A DNA stretch of 64,000 nucleotides, taken from the NCBI GenBank assembly GCA_963682085.1, contig OY821614.1, positions 1,612,001-1,676,000 on the forward strand. The letters run 5' to 3'. This document shows positions 27,351 through 36,094 of this stretch, piece by piece (within the stretch, counting starts at the first letter, position 1; each line of letters opens with the position of its first letter). The notes beneath the pieces were generated by a model. The model saw nothing but the letters and a program-made list of their open reading frames with translations, was not told the origin of the DNA and did not search any database. Origin of the DNA: Thiodubiliella sp900128405 (lineage in GTDB: Bacteria; Pseudomonadota; Gammaproteobacteria; PS1; Pseudothioglobaceae). The position numbers were made by a program, and so were the translations under genes.

Positions 27351-28238
27351 ATGTCAAAGAAACACCCTGTTATTGTGGTAACTGGCTCATCAGGTGCAGG
27401 CACCACTTTTGTAAAGCGTGCATTTGAGCACATTTTTGATAAAGAAAACATTAAACCACTTATCGTTGAAGGCGATAGTTTTCATAAATATGATCGTATT
27501 GCTATGAAAAAAGCAGTGCAAGAACAAAAAGAACAAGGTAATAACTTCTTCTCACACTTTGGCCCAGACACTAATTTATTCAAAAAAATTGAACAAGCTT
27601 TTAAAGATTATGGTGTCACAGGTGAGTGTAACCGTCGTTATTATATTCATTCTGATGATGAAGCTCTTGAGCATAACGCCAATTTAGGTACTAACCTTAA
27701 CCCAGGTGAATTCACCCCATGGGAAAAAGTTGGTAAGGGCACAGACTTATTATTTTACGAAGGTTTACACGGTGCTGTCGTTACTGATAATATAGATATG
27801 GCACAATATGGCGATTTAAAAGTTGGCGTTGTTCCTAGCATTAATCTTGAATGGATTCAGAAAATTCATCGTGATAACGCTGAACGCGGTTATTCTGCAG
27901 AAGAAACAGTAGAGACAATTTTAAGCAGAATGCCTGATTATATTAACTACATTACCCCGCAATTCTCACAAACTGATATTAACTTTCAGCGTATTGCTAC
28001 TGTGGATACTTCCAATCCGTTTATTGCTCGTGATATTCCTACACCTGATGAATCACTGGTTGTTATTCATTTTAATAATTTGGAGAAAACACCTGTTGAT
28101 TTTGTTCAAGTGAAAACTATCATTGAAGGTTCATTTATATCTAGACGCAATACCATTGTTGTTCCTGGTAATAAAATGGGATTAGCAATGGAAGTGATTT
28201 TATATCCAATTATTCACAATTTGATTGCCAATAAATAG
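27351..28238 (+). CDS. prkB: phosphoribulokinase, class I (proteobacterial)
   Basis: A 295-residue enzyme that makes ribulose-1,5-bisphosphate from ribulose-5-phosphate, the Calvin-cycle step before RuBisCO. Seen: P-loop VVTGSSGAGTTFVKRAF; in this branch the usual Lys is replaced by Thr, so this is normal. Also seen: VEGDSFHKYDR with catalytic Asp, the SHFGPDTNLF segment, NRRYYIH, and LLFYEGLHGAVV. A strong ribosome binding site (GGAG) lies upstream. No RuBisCO or other Calvin gene is adjacent; the gene is placed behind gyrB and ends in a good terminator. Confidence 0.96.
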   Translation: MSKKHPVIVVTGSSGAGTTFVKRAFEHIFDKENIKPLIVEGDSFHKYDRIAMKKAVQEQKEQGNNFFSHFGPDTNLFKKIEQAFKDYGVTGECNRRYYIHSDDEALEHNANLGTNLNPGEFTPWEKVGKGTDLLFYEGLHGAVVTDNIDMAQYGDLKVGVVPSINLEWIQKIHRDNAERGYSAEETVETILSRMPDYINYITPQFSQTDINFQRIATVDTSNPFIARDIPTPDESLVVIHFNNLEKTPVDFVQVKTIIEGSFISRRNTIVVPGNKMGLAMEVILYPIIHNLIANK

Positions 28239-28252
28239 ATAACCCCTCTCTT

Positions 28253-28281
28253 AAAACCCCAGTTTTTGACTGGGGTTTTTT
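28253..28281 (+). terminator. rho-independent terminator after prkB
   Basis: Stem AAAACCCCAGT pairs with ACTGGGGTTTT around a five-base loop, and the 3' arm runs into a T-rich tract. It lies 15 bases past the prkB stop and closes the dnaA-to-prkB group. Confidence 0.9.
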
Positions 28282-28302
28282 GCATTAAGCGAACCTAAAA
28301 AA

Positions 28303-29619
28303 ATGAACTTAACTCAACCTCCTGTAAAACCCAGTTTTTTTCAATTTTTTATTTATTGGTTAAAATTAGGTTTTATTAGTTTTGGTGGGCCTGCAGGTCA
28401 AATATCAATGATGCACCAAGCACTGGTTGAAGACAGGCGTTGGATCTCAGAGCATCGTTTTCTTCACGCCCTAAATTTCACCATGGTGCTACCCGGTCCA
28501 GAAGCTCAGCAACTCGCTACCTATATCGGTTGGCTTATGTTCGGCATACGAGGTGGGCTGGTTGCTGGCGTGTTATTTGTTCTACCTTCCTTGTTTATTT
28601 TAAGCACACTTACTTGGATTTATTTAACTTATGGTGCACTTAATGAAGTCGCTGGCATTCTATATGGCATCAAGCCTGCTGTTACCGCCATTGTCCTATT
28701 TGCCACTTATCGAATTGGATCTAAAGCCTTATCAAATTCTGTGTTAAAAGTATTAGCAGTATTCGCATTTATTGCTATTTATCAGTTCCAAATTCCTTTC
28801 CCTTATATCGTAGTAATCGCCGCATCCATTGGCTTTTTAGGTGCAAAATTATCGCCTAATACTTTCACCGTGGGTGCACATCATGGCGAGAGTAAAAACA
28901 GTTATGGCGTAGCATTAATTGATGATCACACCCCTATTCCCGACCACGCAAAATTTAAATGGTCTAATTTCTTCAGTTTTTTAATTATCGGCGTTGTGCT
29001 TGGTAGTGTCGTCCTAAGTTTATTAGACAATAAAGTATTACACGATATGGGCGAATTTTTTACCAAAGCCGCACTTGTTACTTTTGGCGGTGCTTATGCT
29101 GTATTACCCTATATCTACCAAGGCGGTGTTGAACAATACCATTGGTTAAGTGCCACACAAATGATGGATGGCTTAGCACTTGGTGAAACCACTCCCGGCC
29201 CACTAATTATGGTAGTGGCATTTGTCGGTTTTGTTGGTGCAACGGTTAAAGAAGTTTTTGGTGCAGATTCAATATTATTAGCAGGTTTTGCTGGTGCATC
29301 AGTCGCTACTTTTTTTACCTTCTTGCCCTCTTTTTTATTCATATTCTTAGGTGCACCAGGCATTGAAGCCACACGAAGTAACTTAAAATTCAGCGCACCA
29401 CTCTCAGCAGTAACAGCCGCCGTAGTGGGTGTAATTGTTAATCTAGCAGTATTCTTTGCACATGCCACACTATATCACAATCAGCAAATAGACTGGATAG
29501 CCACCACTATCACCCTAGTTGCATTTATTGCACTATTTCGCTTTAAAATTGGCATTATGAGTGTGATAGCTGTGAGTGGGTTAATAGGTCTAGGGGTTTC
29601 TATTTTGCAAGCTGTTTAA
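28303..29619 (+). CDS. chrA: ChrA-type chromate/anion transporter
   Basis: A 438-residue membrane protein of the CHR family with two homologous halves. The first half shows LGFISFGGPAGQISMMHQ and MVLPGPEAQQLATYIGW; the second shows TKAALVTFGGAYAVLPYI and LGETTPGPLIMVVAFVGF. FGGP and LPGP/TPGP motifs are the family marks. About ten hydrophobic segments are seen. Known members export chromate; some have sulfate-related or unknown roles, so the substrate is not certain. It converges with leuS. Confidence 0.9.
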   Translation: MNLTQPPVKPSFFQFFIYWLKLGFISFGGPAGQISMMHQALVEDRRWISEHRFLHALNFTMVLPGPEAQQLATYIGWLMFGIRGGLVAGVLFVLPSLFILSTLTWIYLTYGALNEVAGILYGIKPAVTAIVLFATYRIGSKALSNSVLKVLAVFAFIAIYQFQIPFPYIVVIAASIGFLGAKLSPNTFTVGAHHGESKNSYGVALIDDHTPIPDHAKFKWSNFFSFLIIGVVLGSVVLSLLDNKVLHDMGEFFTKAALVTFGGAYAVLPYIYQGGVEQYHWLSATQMMDGLALGETTPGPLIMVVAFVGFVGATVKEVFGADSILLAGFAGASVATFFTFLPSFLFIFLGAPGIEATRSNLKFSAPLSAVTAAVVGVIVNLAVFFAHATLYHNQQIDWIATTITLVAFIALFRFKIGIMSVIAVSGLIGLGVSILQAV

Positions 29620-29663
29620 AAGTTCTTGAGTGTAATGGTAAAAAAATACTGGGGTTAGTTTTT

Positions 29664-32114
29664 TTACTTAACAACAATATTAATCAATTTATTCGGTACA
29701 ACAATGACTTTGATAATGGTTTTACCGTCAGTAAATTTGGCAACCTTTTCATCTGCAAGTGCTTGTGTTTCAACTTGTGCTTTGTCGGCGTTAGCAGTGA
29801 GCATTAATTTAGTGCGAAGTTTACCGTTGACTTGAACGATGATTTGCACCTCTTCTTGATTGAGTGCTGATTTGTCAATGCTTGGCCATGGTTCGTTGAT
29901 GATTGCCTCTGTATTGCCTAATTCTTGCCATAGGTGGTGGCAAAGATGTGGGGCGATTGGGCTTAGCGTTTTAAGTAGGATGTTGATGGATTCTTGGCGG
30001 ATGGCCATGGTGGTGTCGGTGGTGTCGTTAAATTTGGAAAGAGTGTTGCTTAATTCCATGAGTGCAGCAATAACTGTATTAAATAGGTGTCTTCGTTGCA
30101 TATCATCAGTGATTTTGTTGAGTGTTTGGTGGGTTTTAAAGCGGATGTCTTTTTGCTGCTTGTTAAGGGTATCTAAAGTGCCGATAGCGTTATTTTCTTT
30201 GTCTTTTATAAAGCTTCTAACTAGGCGATAAACTTTGTTGATAAAACGGTGTGCACCTTCTAATCCAGAGTCGCTCCATTCTAAATCTTGAGTGGGTGGA
30301 GCGGCAAATAAAATAAATAAGCGCACTGTGTCTGCACCATATTTGGCTATCATTTCTTGTGGATCAACAGTATTGCCTTTGGATTTGCTCATTTTAGCAC
30401 CGTCTTTTAAAACCATACCTTGGGTAAGTAAGTTTTTAAAAGGTTCATCATTTTTAATTAAGCCTTCGTCACGCAAGAGTTTGTTAAAAAATCGGGCGTA
30501 AAGTAGATGTAAAATTGCATGTTCAATGCCACCAATATATTGATCCACGCCACCATTGGCTAGCCAATAATTGGTTCGCTCATCTAGCATTTTGTCGCCA
30601 TTGTCTTTGCAAGTATAGCGGGCAAAATACCAAGATGATTCAAAAAAAGTATCAAAAGTATCGGTTTCTCGTTGCGCTGCTTCGCCACAATTAGGGCAAG
30701 TAGTTTGATAAAACTCAGGCATTTTTTTAATCGGTGAGCCAACACCATCAAAACTTACTTCTTCAGGTAGAGTAATAGGCAAATCAGATTCAGGGACAGC
30801 CACTGAGCCACAACTTGGGCAATTAACAATGGGAATGGGACAGCCCCAATAGCGTTGGCGTGATACGCCCCAGTCTCGTAAGCGGTAGTTGGTTTTTTTA
30901 CTGCCTAAGTTATTGTCTTCAAGGGTTTTGGCAATTGCTTCAAAGGCTTGGTCAAAATCTAAGCCATCAAATTTACCAGAATTAAATAAAAATCCTTTGT
31001 GGGTAATGGCACCTTCATTGGTATTTTCATCTTTATTGATGACTTGTTTGATATCAATGTTATATTTTTTGGCAAATTCATAATCTCGTTCATCGTGTGC
31101 AGGAACACTCATTACTGCACCTGTGCCATAGCCCATTAGGACAAAGTTGGCAATCCAAATCGGCACTTCATCACCTGTAATTGGGTGCATACATTTAAGC
31201 CCTGAATCAATGCCCTTTTTCTCCATAGTTTCCATAGCAGCTTCAGAGGTTTCCATGGCTTTGCACTCGTCAATAAAGGCTTGTATGGCAGCATTGTCTT
31301 TGCCTGCATCAAGCGCTAAAGGATGTTCGGCTGCAACGGCCAAATAAGTAACCCCCATTAGCGTATCAGGGCGAGTGGTGTAAACGCTTAGCGCATCAAA
31401 GCCTTTTCTGTTAAAGTCTATTTCTAAACCTATAGATTTGCCAATCCAATTTTTTTGCATAGTTTTAACGGCATCGGGCCAGCCATCTAATTTATCTAAA
31501 TCATCTAACAATTCATCAGCATAATCTGTAATGCGCATAAACCATTGTGAAATTTCTTTTTTCTCAATCAACGCATCAGAACGCCAGCCTCGCCCATCAA
31601 TTACTTGTTCGTTTGCCAGCACAGTTTGATCCACAGGGTCCCAATTGACAATAGCATTTTTCTTATAGACCAAGCCTTTTTTAAATAATTTAACAAACAA
31701 CCACTGTTCCCAGCGATAATAATCTGGGTGGCAAGTGGCAATTTCACGCGACCAGTCATAACCAAAACCCAACTGACTTAACTGAGTTTTCATATAATCG
31801 ATGTTTTCATAAGTCCACTTGGCAGGTGCCACTTTGTTTTTTAATGCAGCATTTTCAGCAGGCAAACCAAATCCATCCCAACCAATTGGCTGCATGACAT
31901 TTTTGCCTTGCATTTTTTGATAGCGAGAGATAACATCGCCAATACTGTAATTACGCACATGCCCCATATGTAAACGCCCAGAGGGATAGGGAAACATACT
32001 TAGGCAGTAATATTTTTCTTTTGAATTGTCTTCAACAACTTCAAATGATTTATTTTCTTGCCAATATTTTTGGACTTGTGCTTCAATTTCTTGAGCGTTA
32101 TATTCTGAATTCAT
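29664..32114 (-). CDS. leuS: leucyl-tRNA synthetase
   Basis: An 816-residue class I synthetase that charges tRNA-Leu. Seen: the HIGH-type motif PYPSGRLHMGHVRNYSIGD near 42-60, an editing domain including TRPDTLMGVTYLAVA, a Zn-binding-like CPSCGS...CPNCGE pair, KMSKSKGNTVDP near 573-584, and an anticodon-binding C-terminus. Normal length is around 860, slightly shorter here. pyrD starts upstream with four bases between, so pyrD-leuS are one leftward unit. Confidence 0.98.
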   Translation of the reverse strand: MNSEYNAQEIEAQVQKYWQENKSFEVVEDNSKEKYYCLSMFPYPSGRLHMGHVRNYSIGDVISRYQKMQGKNVMQPIGWDGFGLPAENAALKNKVAPAKWTYENIDYMKTQLSQLGFGYDWSREIATCHPDYYRWEQWLFVKLFKKGLVYKKNAIVNWDPVDQTVLANEQVIDGRGWRSDALIEKKEISQWFMRITDYADELLDDLDKLDGWPDAVKTMQKNWIGKSIGLEIDFNRKGFDALSVYTTRPDTLMGVTYLAVAAEHPLALDAGKDNAAIQAFIDECKAMETSEAAMETMEKKGIDSGLKCMHPITGDEVPIWIANFVLMGYGTGAVMSVPAHDERDYEFAKKYNIDIKQVINKDENTNEGAITHKGFLFNSGKFDGLDFDQAFEAIAKTLEDNNLGSKKTNYRLRDWGVSRQRYWGCPIPIVNCPSCGSVAVPESDLPITLPEEVSFDGVGSPIKKMPEFYQTTCPNCGEAAQRETDTFDTFFESSWYFARYTCKDNGDKMLDERTNYWLANGGVDQYIGGIEHAILHLLYARFFNKLLRDEGLIKNDEPFKNLLTQGMVLKDGAKMSKSKGNTVDPQEMIAKYGADTVRLFILFAAPPTQDLEWSDSGLEGAHRFINKVYRLVRSFIKDKENNAIGTLDTLNKQQKDIRFKTHQTLNKITDDMQRRHLFNTVIAALMELSNTLSKFNDTTDTTMAIRQESINILLKTLSPIAPHLCHHLWQELGNTEAIINEPWPSIDKSALNQEEVQIIVQVNGKLRTKLMLTANADKAQVETQALADEKVAKFTDGKTIIKVIVVPNKLINIVVK

Positions 32115-32118
32115 ATTT

Positions 32119-33108
32119 TTATTTTGGGTTACAAGGCGAATTGAAAGTATTAAGCTCCAATGTGCCGATTAATTTATCGATATTATCAAGGTTATTGTCT
32201 ATTAAATATTGACCAATACCCTCATTGATTTTATGGCAGATTAATGGGTCGTAAAACAATGCCGTGCCAATACCAATAGTGGACGCACCTGCAATGATAA
32301 ATTCTATCGCATCATCAGCCGTCATAATGCCACCTTGTCCGATAATCGGCACATTGTGGTGCTTGCTCACTTGGTAAACTTGGTGGACTTTTAACAGTGC
32401 AATAGGTTTAATGGCAGGACCTGACAACCCCCCTTGGTTGTTACCAATAATCGGTTTTTTGGTTTTGATATCAATTGCCATACCCATTAGTGTGTTAATT
32501 ACTGCCAAGCCATCAGTACCTGCATCAATACAGCGTTGAGCACTAAAGGCAATATCAGTTTGATTGGGCGATAACTTGGTAATAATCGGCTTTGTGGTAT
32601 TTTTTCTACAAATATCAACCACACGATAGGACATATCAGGGTCATTACCAAAAGCAACACCGCCTTCTTTAACATTAGGGCATGAGATATTAATTTCTAT
32701 TGCATCAATATCAGTGTCATCAAATCGCTTGGTAATTTCACCATATTCTTCTACCGATGAGCCTGAAATATTGATGATAAAGCGAGTTTCAGTTTTATCC
32801 AAGTTTGGCATAATGTCATTAATGACCGAATCTGTGCCAGGATTTTGTAAGCCAATGGCATTAATCATACCGCTGGGTGTTTCCGTTACTCGATGAGGGG
32901 CATTACCAAGGCGTGGCTCTAAGGTTGTTCCCTTTAGGCAAATCGCACCCACATCAGCGTTAGAAAATCCATCAATGCGTGTGTATTCTTCGCCAAAACC
33001 AACGCAGCCTGATAACAGAATAATAGGCGAATCTAACGAAAGTCCGCAGAATTTCGTTTTTAAAATATCGTTGATATGCGTTTTCCAAACTTTCTCTTTA
33101 TTAACCAT
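32119..33108 (-). CDS. pyrD: dihydroorotate dehydrogenase, class 1B-like catalytic subunit
   Basis: A 329-residue FMN enzyme of pyrimidine synthesis. Seen: GTTLEPRLGNAPHRV, the INAIGLQNPG substrate loop, and the active-site EINISCPN with Cys143, the base of class 1 enzymes; class 2 enzymes, common in gammaproteobacteria, have Ser. Also IGQGGIMTADDA and AGASTIGIGTALF for FMN phosphate. There is no N-terminal membrane helix. Class 1B enzymes work with PyrK, which passes electrons to NAD; no pyrK is visible in this window. pyrC lies about 10 kb away. Confidence 0.92.
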   Translation of the reverse strand: MVNKEKVWKTHINDILKTKFCGLSLDSPIILLSGCVGFGEEYTRIDGFSNADVGAICLKGTTLEPRLGNAPHRVTETPSGMINAIGLQNPGTDSVINDIMPNLDKTETRFIINISGSSVEEYGEITKRFDDTDIDAIEINISCPNVKEGGVAFGNDPDMSYRVVDICRKNTTKPIITKLSPNQTDIAFSAQRCIDAGTDGLAVINTLMGMAIDIKTKKPIIGNNQGGLSGPAIKPIALLKVHQVYQVSKHHNVPIIGQGGIMTADDAIEFIIAGASTIGIGTALFYDPLICHKINEGIGQYLIDNNLDNIDKLIGTLELNTFNSPCNPK

Positions 33109-33181
33109 TTTATAGTTACCTAATTTTTTACTGTATTTATAGTTATTTACCCACTAATTGTGTGTGGGCGTTATTATACCT

Positions 33182-33295
33182 CTAATCCAAATATAGAGAT
33201 TAAACATAGTAGTGCTATTGAACACAGAAAGTCCACTTCATAGGCTTGACTATGTGTGTTAAATATGGGGTAAGCGGTATTAATCTTTGGATTAG
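33182..33295. repeat. 114-bp element bounded by inverted repeats (pyrD-bioD gap)
   Basis: CTAATCCAAA at 33182-33191 and TTTGGATTAG at 33286-33295 are perfect inverted copies. The match continues inward (GATTAA / TTAATC) if six bases are skipped on the left. Inner short pairs (CATAGT/ACTATG and AACACA/TGTGTT) suggest that most of the element can fold. It lies between two divergent genes and may be a miniature element or a structured leader. Confidence 0.5.
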
Positions 33296-33328
33296 GTTGA
33301 AAGGGTTTTGCTGTTAAAATTATAAACT

Positions 33329-33970
33329 ATGAAAGGATTGTTTATTAGCGGCAGTGGCACCAATGTAGGAAAAACATGGATTGCCAGTTATATTATTCAA
33401 GCACTGAGTGTGAAATACACTGTTGTGGCGAGAAAACCCATTGAGAGCGATTGCATAAAAACTGCCGATGGATTGATGCCTAAAGACGCAGTATTATTGA
33501 ACAATTTGTGTGCAAATCCAGAGCCAATCCATACTGTGTGTAAATTTCGATTTGAAGCTTGTGTGAGTGGCGAAAAAGCCAGTGCAGAGCAAGGTATTGT
33601 TGTTGAATTACAAGATTTAGTTGATGCAGTGCAACCCATAAATGATGATGATTTTGTTGTTATTGAGGGTGCAGGCGGATTGTATTCTCCTATTGCACAG
33701 CAAGCATTAAACAGTGATTTTGCATTAGCGCTTAAACTGCCAGTGGTAATCGTGGTAAAAGACGAACTGGGTGCAATCAATCAGGCATTATTGAGCATTA
33801 ATGCCGCTAAAAAATACAAATTGAATATTATTATGTTAGTGCTTAACCAAATTACATCCAATAATTTAGACAATGAAGAGGCGCTGAATGCTTATACAGA
33901 TGTTGAGGTAGTAACTTTTAATAAAGAAAAAATAGATGACTTTAACGCCAAGGTAATTAATCTAATATAG
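33329..33970 (+). CDS. bioD: dethiobiotin synthetase
   Basis: A 213-residue ATP-dependent ligase of biotin synthesis. Seen: P-loop ISGSGTNVGKTWIA at the N-terminus, ARKPIESDC as in the KPV substrate-binding loop, and VVIEGAGGLYSPI in the middle. Normal length. No other bio gene is in the window. The stop overlaps the convergent sspB stop by 14 bases. Confidence 0.93.
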   Translation: MKGLFISGSGTNVGKTWIASYIIQALSVKYTVVARKPIESDCIKTADGLMPKDAVLLNNLCANPEPIHTVCKFRFEACVSGEKASAEQGIVVELQDLVDAVQPINDDDFVVIEGAGGLYSPIAQQALNSDFALALKLPVVIVVKDELGAINQALLSINAAKKYKLNIIMLVLNQITSNNLDNEEALNAYTDVEVVTFNKEKIDDFNAKVINLI

Positions 33971-34313
33971 TTAAGATTGGCTTTTTTTCTTTTTTTGGTA
34001 GCATTTGATCCTTTTCAAAAAACATACCCTCGCCATTTTCACCTGCATAAATAGTTAGCACCGCATTAATGGGTGTATAAATATTATGGGATTTCCCCTC
34101 AAAGCGTGCTTTGAATGATATTGATTCATTGTTTATAACTAGGGAATTGGTTGCATGATTAGCGATATTAAGCACAATTTTCCCTTTCTGAATAAAAGGC
34201 TCTGGCACCACCACACTTGATTTTGAACAATCAACCAATATGTGTGGCGTTAGTCCAGAATCTTCCATCCATTGGTGGTAAGCTCTAACAAGATAAGGTA
34301 CTACAGAAGTCAT
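33957..34313 (-). CDS. sspB: ClpXP protease specificity-enhancing factor SspB
   Basis: A 118-residue adaptor. Seen: an N-terminal VPYLVRAYHQWMEDSGLTPHI (SspB fold start), LNIANHATNSLVI, and ISFKARFEGKSHNIYTPI. In known bacteria it delivers ssrA-tagged peptides to ClpXP. The C-terminal tail that binds ClpX is short (KKEKKPILTILD) but has the hydrophobic closing residues. It lies downstream of sspA as usual, with a 205-base gap that holds a remnant and a hairpin. Confidence 0.92.
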   Translation of the reverse strand: MTSVVPYLVRAYHQWMEDSGLTPHILVDCSKSSVVVPEPFIQKGKIVLNIANHATNSLVINNESISFKARFEGKSHNIYTPINAVLTIYAGENGEGMFFEKDQMLPKKEKKPILTILD

Positions 34314-34334
34314 AAGTCATTTGCCGTTGTTAAG

Positions 34335-34407
34335 TTATATTTGGTTATATTCTTTTTCGTAATCGGCTAAACTCTCTTTAAAATTATCTTTAAAAAATAG
34401 ACGATTT
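34335..34407 (-). pseudogene. duplicated remnant of the sspA 3' end
   Basis: Read leftward this codes for NRLFFKDNFKESLADYEKEYNQ plus a stop (in part), almost the same as the true SspA end, NRLFARSSFKESLTDCEKEYN. The DNA match covers about 70 bases with scattered changes. Upstream of it the reading frame is lost at once. It is a leftover from a local duplication. Confidence 0.8.
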
Positions 34408-34455
34408 CTTCAGGCCTTATCTTAGCAATACTAAGGCAAGGTTTAAAGAAGTCGT
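34401..34455 (-). other. long imperfect hairpin in the sspA-sspB gap
   Basis: The outer arms ACGATTTCTT and AAGAAGTCGT pair with one wobble. The inner arms CCTTATCTTAG and CTAAGGCAAGG pair at 9 of 11 positions around the loop CAATA. It has no T-run next to it, so a processing site or attenuator fits better than a simple terminator. Confidence 0.5.
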
Positions 34456-34518
34456 TAAGCTGGTAAAAAAGTAAATCCCTGATAATTATTTATATTTATC
34501 AGAGTTCTCAAATTATGT

Positions 34519-35148
34519 TTAATTATATTCTTTTTCGCAATCAGTCAAACTTTCCTTAAAGCTACTTCTTGCAAATAGACGATTTGCATAGTCAGTAACG
34601 GCCTTTCCCGGCACACCCAAGTTAATATCAAGTTTTTTCAAACGCCACAACAATGCCGCCAAACAAGCGTCAACAATCGTCATATCATCGCTTTTAAAGA
34701 AAGGTTTGTATTCAAACAAAGGTACCAATTCAATCAAACTATTTTTAAGAAATGCTCTGGCTGCATTGGCTTCTTTTTTATTGCCAGTTTCAATAATTTT
34801 AATTTGATCAAACCAACTGTTAGAAGCCCTTGTAAATCTAAAAATAAGCAGGCGTTTTTCTGATTTTTCAATCGGGTCAACAGGCAACAATGGTGGAAAT
34901 GGAAAGCGTTCATCTAGGTATTCCATAATCACTGAAAGGTCATATAAAACGATACCACGGTCAAATAAAGTGGGCAGTGTTTGACTGGGACTAAGTTCTA
35001 AAATTTCTTCAGGTATTTTTTCAGCTTCTAAAATTGCTACCTCTCTTTCAATGTTTTTTTCTGCCATAATGAAGCGCACTACATGTGATTCTATTTCATC
35101 GTTAGACGAATAAAGAATGGTTGAAGATGGATTTGGTTTGCTTGTCAT
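34519..35148 (-). CDS. sspA: stringent starvation protein A (GST-fold)
   Basis: A 209-residue glutathione-transferase-fold protein that in E. coli binds RNA polymerase. Seen: a thioredoxin-fold N-terminus with SHVVRFIMAEKNIERE, SQTLPTLFDRGIVLYDLSVIMEYLDERFP (in part), and an all-helical C-terminus. The Cys or Tyr of active GSTs is absent, as usual in SspA. Order petA-petB-petC-sspA-sspB is classical for proteobacteria. It lies 75 bases behind petC. Confidence 0.95.
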   Translation of the reverse strand: MTSKPNPSSTILYSSNDEIESHVVRFIMAEKNIEREVAILEAEKIPEEILELSPSQTLPTLFDRGIVLYDLSVIMEYLDERFPFPPLLPVDPIEKSEKRLLIFRFTRASNSWFDQIKIIETGNKKEANAARAFLKNSLIELVPLFEYKPFFKSDDMTIVDACLAALLWRLKKLDINLGVPGKAVTDYANRLFARSSFKESLTDCEKEYN

Positions 35149-35223
35149 AATATTTGTCCTTAGAAATAAAAAACAGTATTTTTATTGAAACACTGTTTCG
35201 ATTGTACTAGAAAATGAGATTAA

Positions 35224-36093
35224 TTAGTCTTTGGCTTTCCATTTGCCGTATTTAACATCTCTCCAGTATTCTTTTTTCAATAAATAAGAAAGAATGAATA
35301 GAATAAATAAAAAGCCTAATACCTTGTAACCTAAGTCAACGCGCACCAATTTTGCAGGTTCGCCAACATAGTCTAAAAAGTTAGTAATATCACGCACATC
35401 TTGGTTGAAATCTTTTGTTGATTTGCTCTCCTTAAGATGCCATAAAACATCTGGCATAGAGACATTAGTCAAAACTTTATTGTTCACACCAAATGGACGA
35501 GAATCATCTTTGTAAAAACTACGCAAATAGGTGTAAATCCAATCTGTGCCTTTAGAGCGAGCGACCAAAGACAAGTCTGGCGGTGTTGTGCCAAACCAAG
35601 CTTCTGCTCCTTTTTTTGGCATTGATGAAATAATTGGAGAGCCAACTTTGTCAGCATTAAATACAAGGTTTTTTTCAACCATTCTGTCGGTTGCTTTGCT
35701 TAAATTCTTTTCAATTTGACTGTCAGAAAGTTTACCAAGCGATTCTTTTGCCTGTTTGGTGTTTTTCACAGAACTGTCAACTGCATTTGAAAGTGCCTGA
35801 AAATCAGTAGCACTCAATGGCTTGTTAGTCAATAAGTTTGTTTTTGCTTGCTTATAGGCCCCCACAATGTCATCTAAAAATAAATCTTCAGCAATGCGAT
35901 TGTAACGCATAAAAGAGATAGAGTGACAACCTGAGCAATAATCCATAAATAATTGCGCACCATTTTGCAGTGATTTTTGATCTCTAATATCTGTATTAGC
36001 ACGGTCAAGTTGCACATTGCTACCTGCTAAAAGATTAAAAGAGATTGTTAGCCCTGCTAAAACAGATGCTGTCGTTGTTAATAATTTTTTCAT
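35224..36093 (-). CDS. petC: cytochrome c1 of the bc1 complex
   Basis: A 289-residue membrane-anchored c-type cytochrome. Seen: a signal peptide (LLTTTASVLAGLTISFNLLAGS), heme-binding CSGCH in DYCSGCHSISFMRYNRI, an axial Met candidate in LTNVSMPDVLW, and a C-terminal anchor (VLGFLFILFILSYLLKKEYW). The region 85-140 is a helical insertion (QALSNAVDSSVKNTKQAK). It passes electrons from the Rieske centre to soluble cytochromes. It lies one base behind petB. Confidence 0.96.
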   Translation of the reverse strand: MKKLLTTTASVLAGLTISFNLLAGSNVQLDRANTDIRDQKSLQNGAQLFMDYCSGCHSISFMRYNRIAEDLFLDDIVGAYKQAKTNLLTNKPLSATDFQALSNAVDSSVKNTKQAKESLGKLSDSQIEKNLSKATDRMVEKNLVFNADKVGSPIISSMPKKGAEAWFGTTPPDLSLVARSKGTDWIYTYLRSFYKDDSRPFGVNNKVLTNVSMPDVLWHLKESKSTKDFNQDVRDITNFLDYVGEPAKLVRVDLGYKVLGFLFILFILSYLLKKEYWRDVKYGKWKAKD

Positions 36094-36094
36094 T

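Noticed and set aside
27351..28238. Defective P-loop in phosphoribulokinase (GAGTT instead of GxGKT)
   Set aside because: The Lys-less P-loop is the normal form in class I proteobacterial phosphoribulokinases.
28303..29619. Chromate resistance island
   Set aside because: Only a single transporter gene is present, with no chrB or metal-resistance neighbours; it is placed between housekeeping genes.
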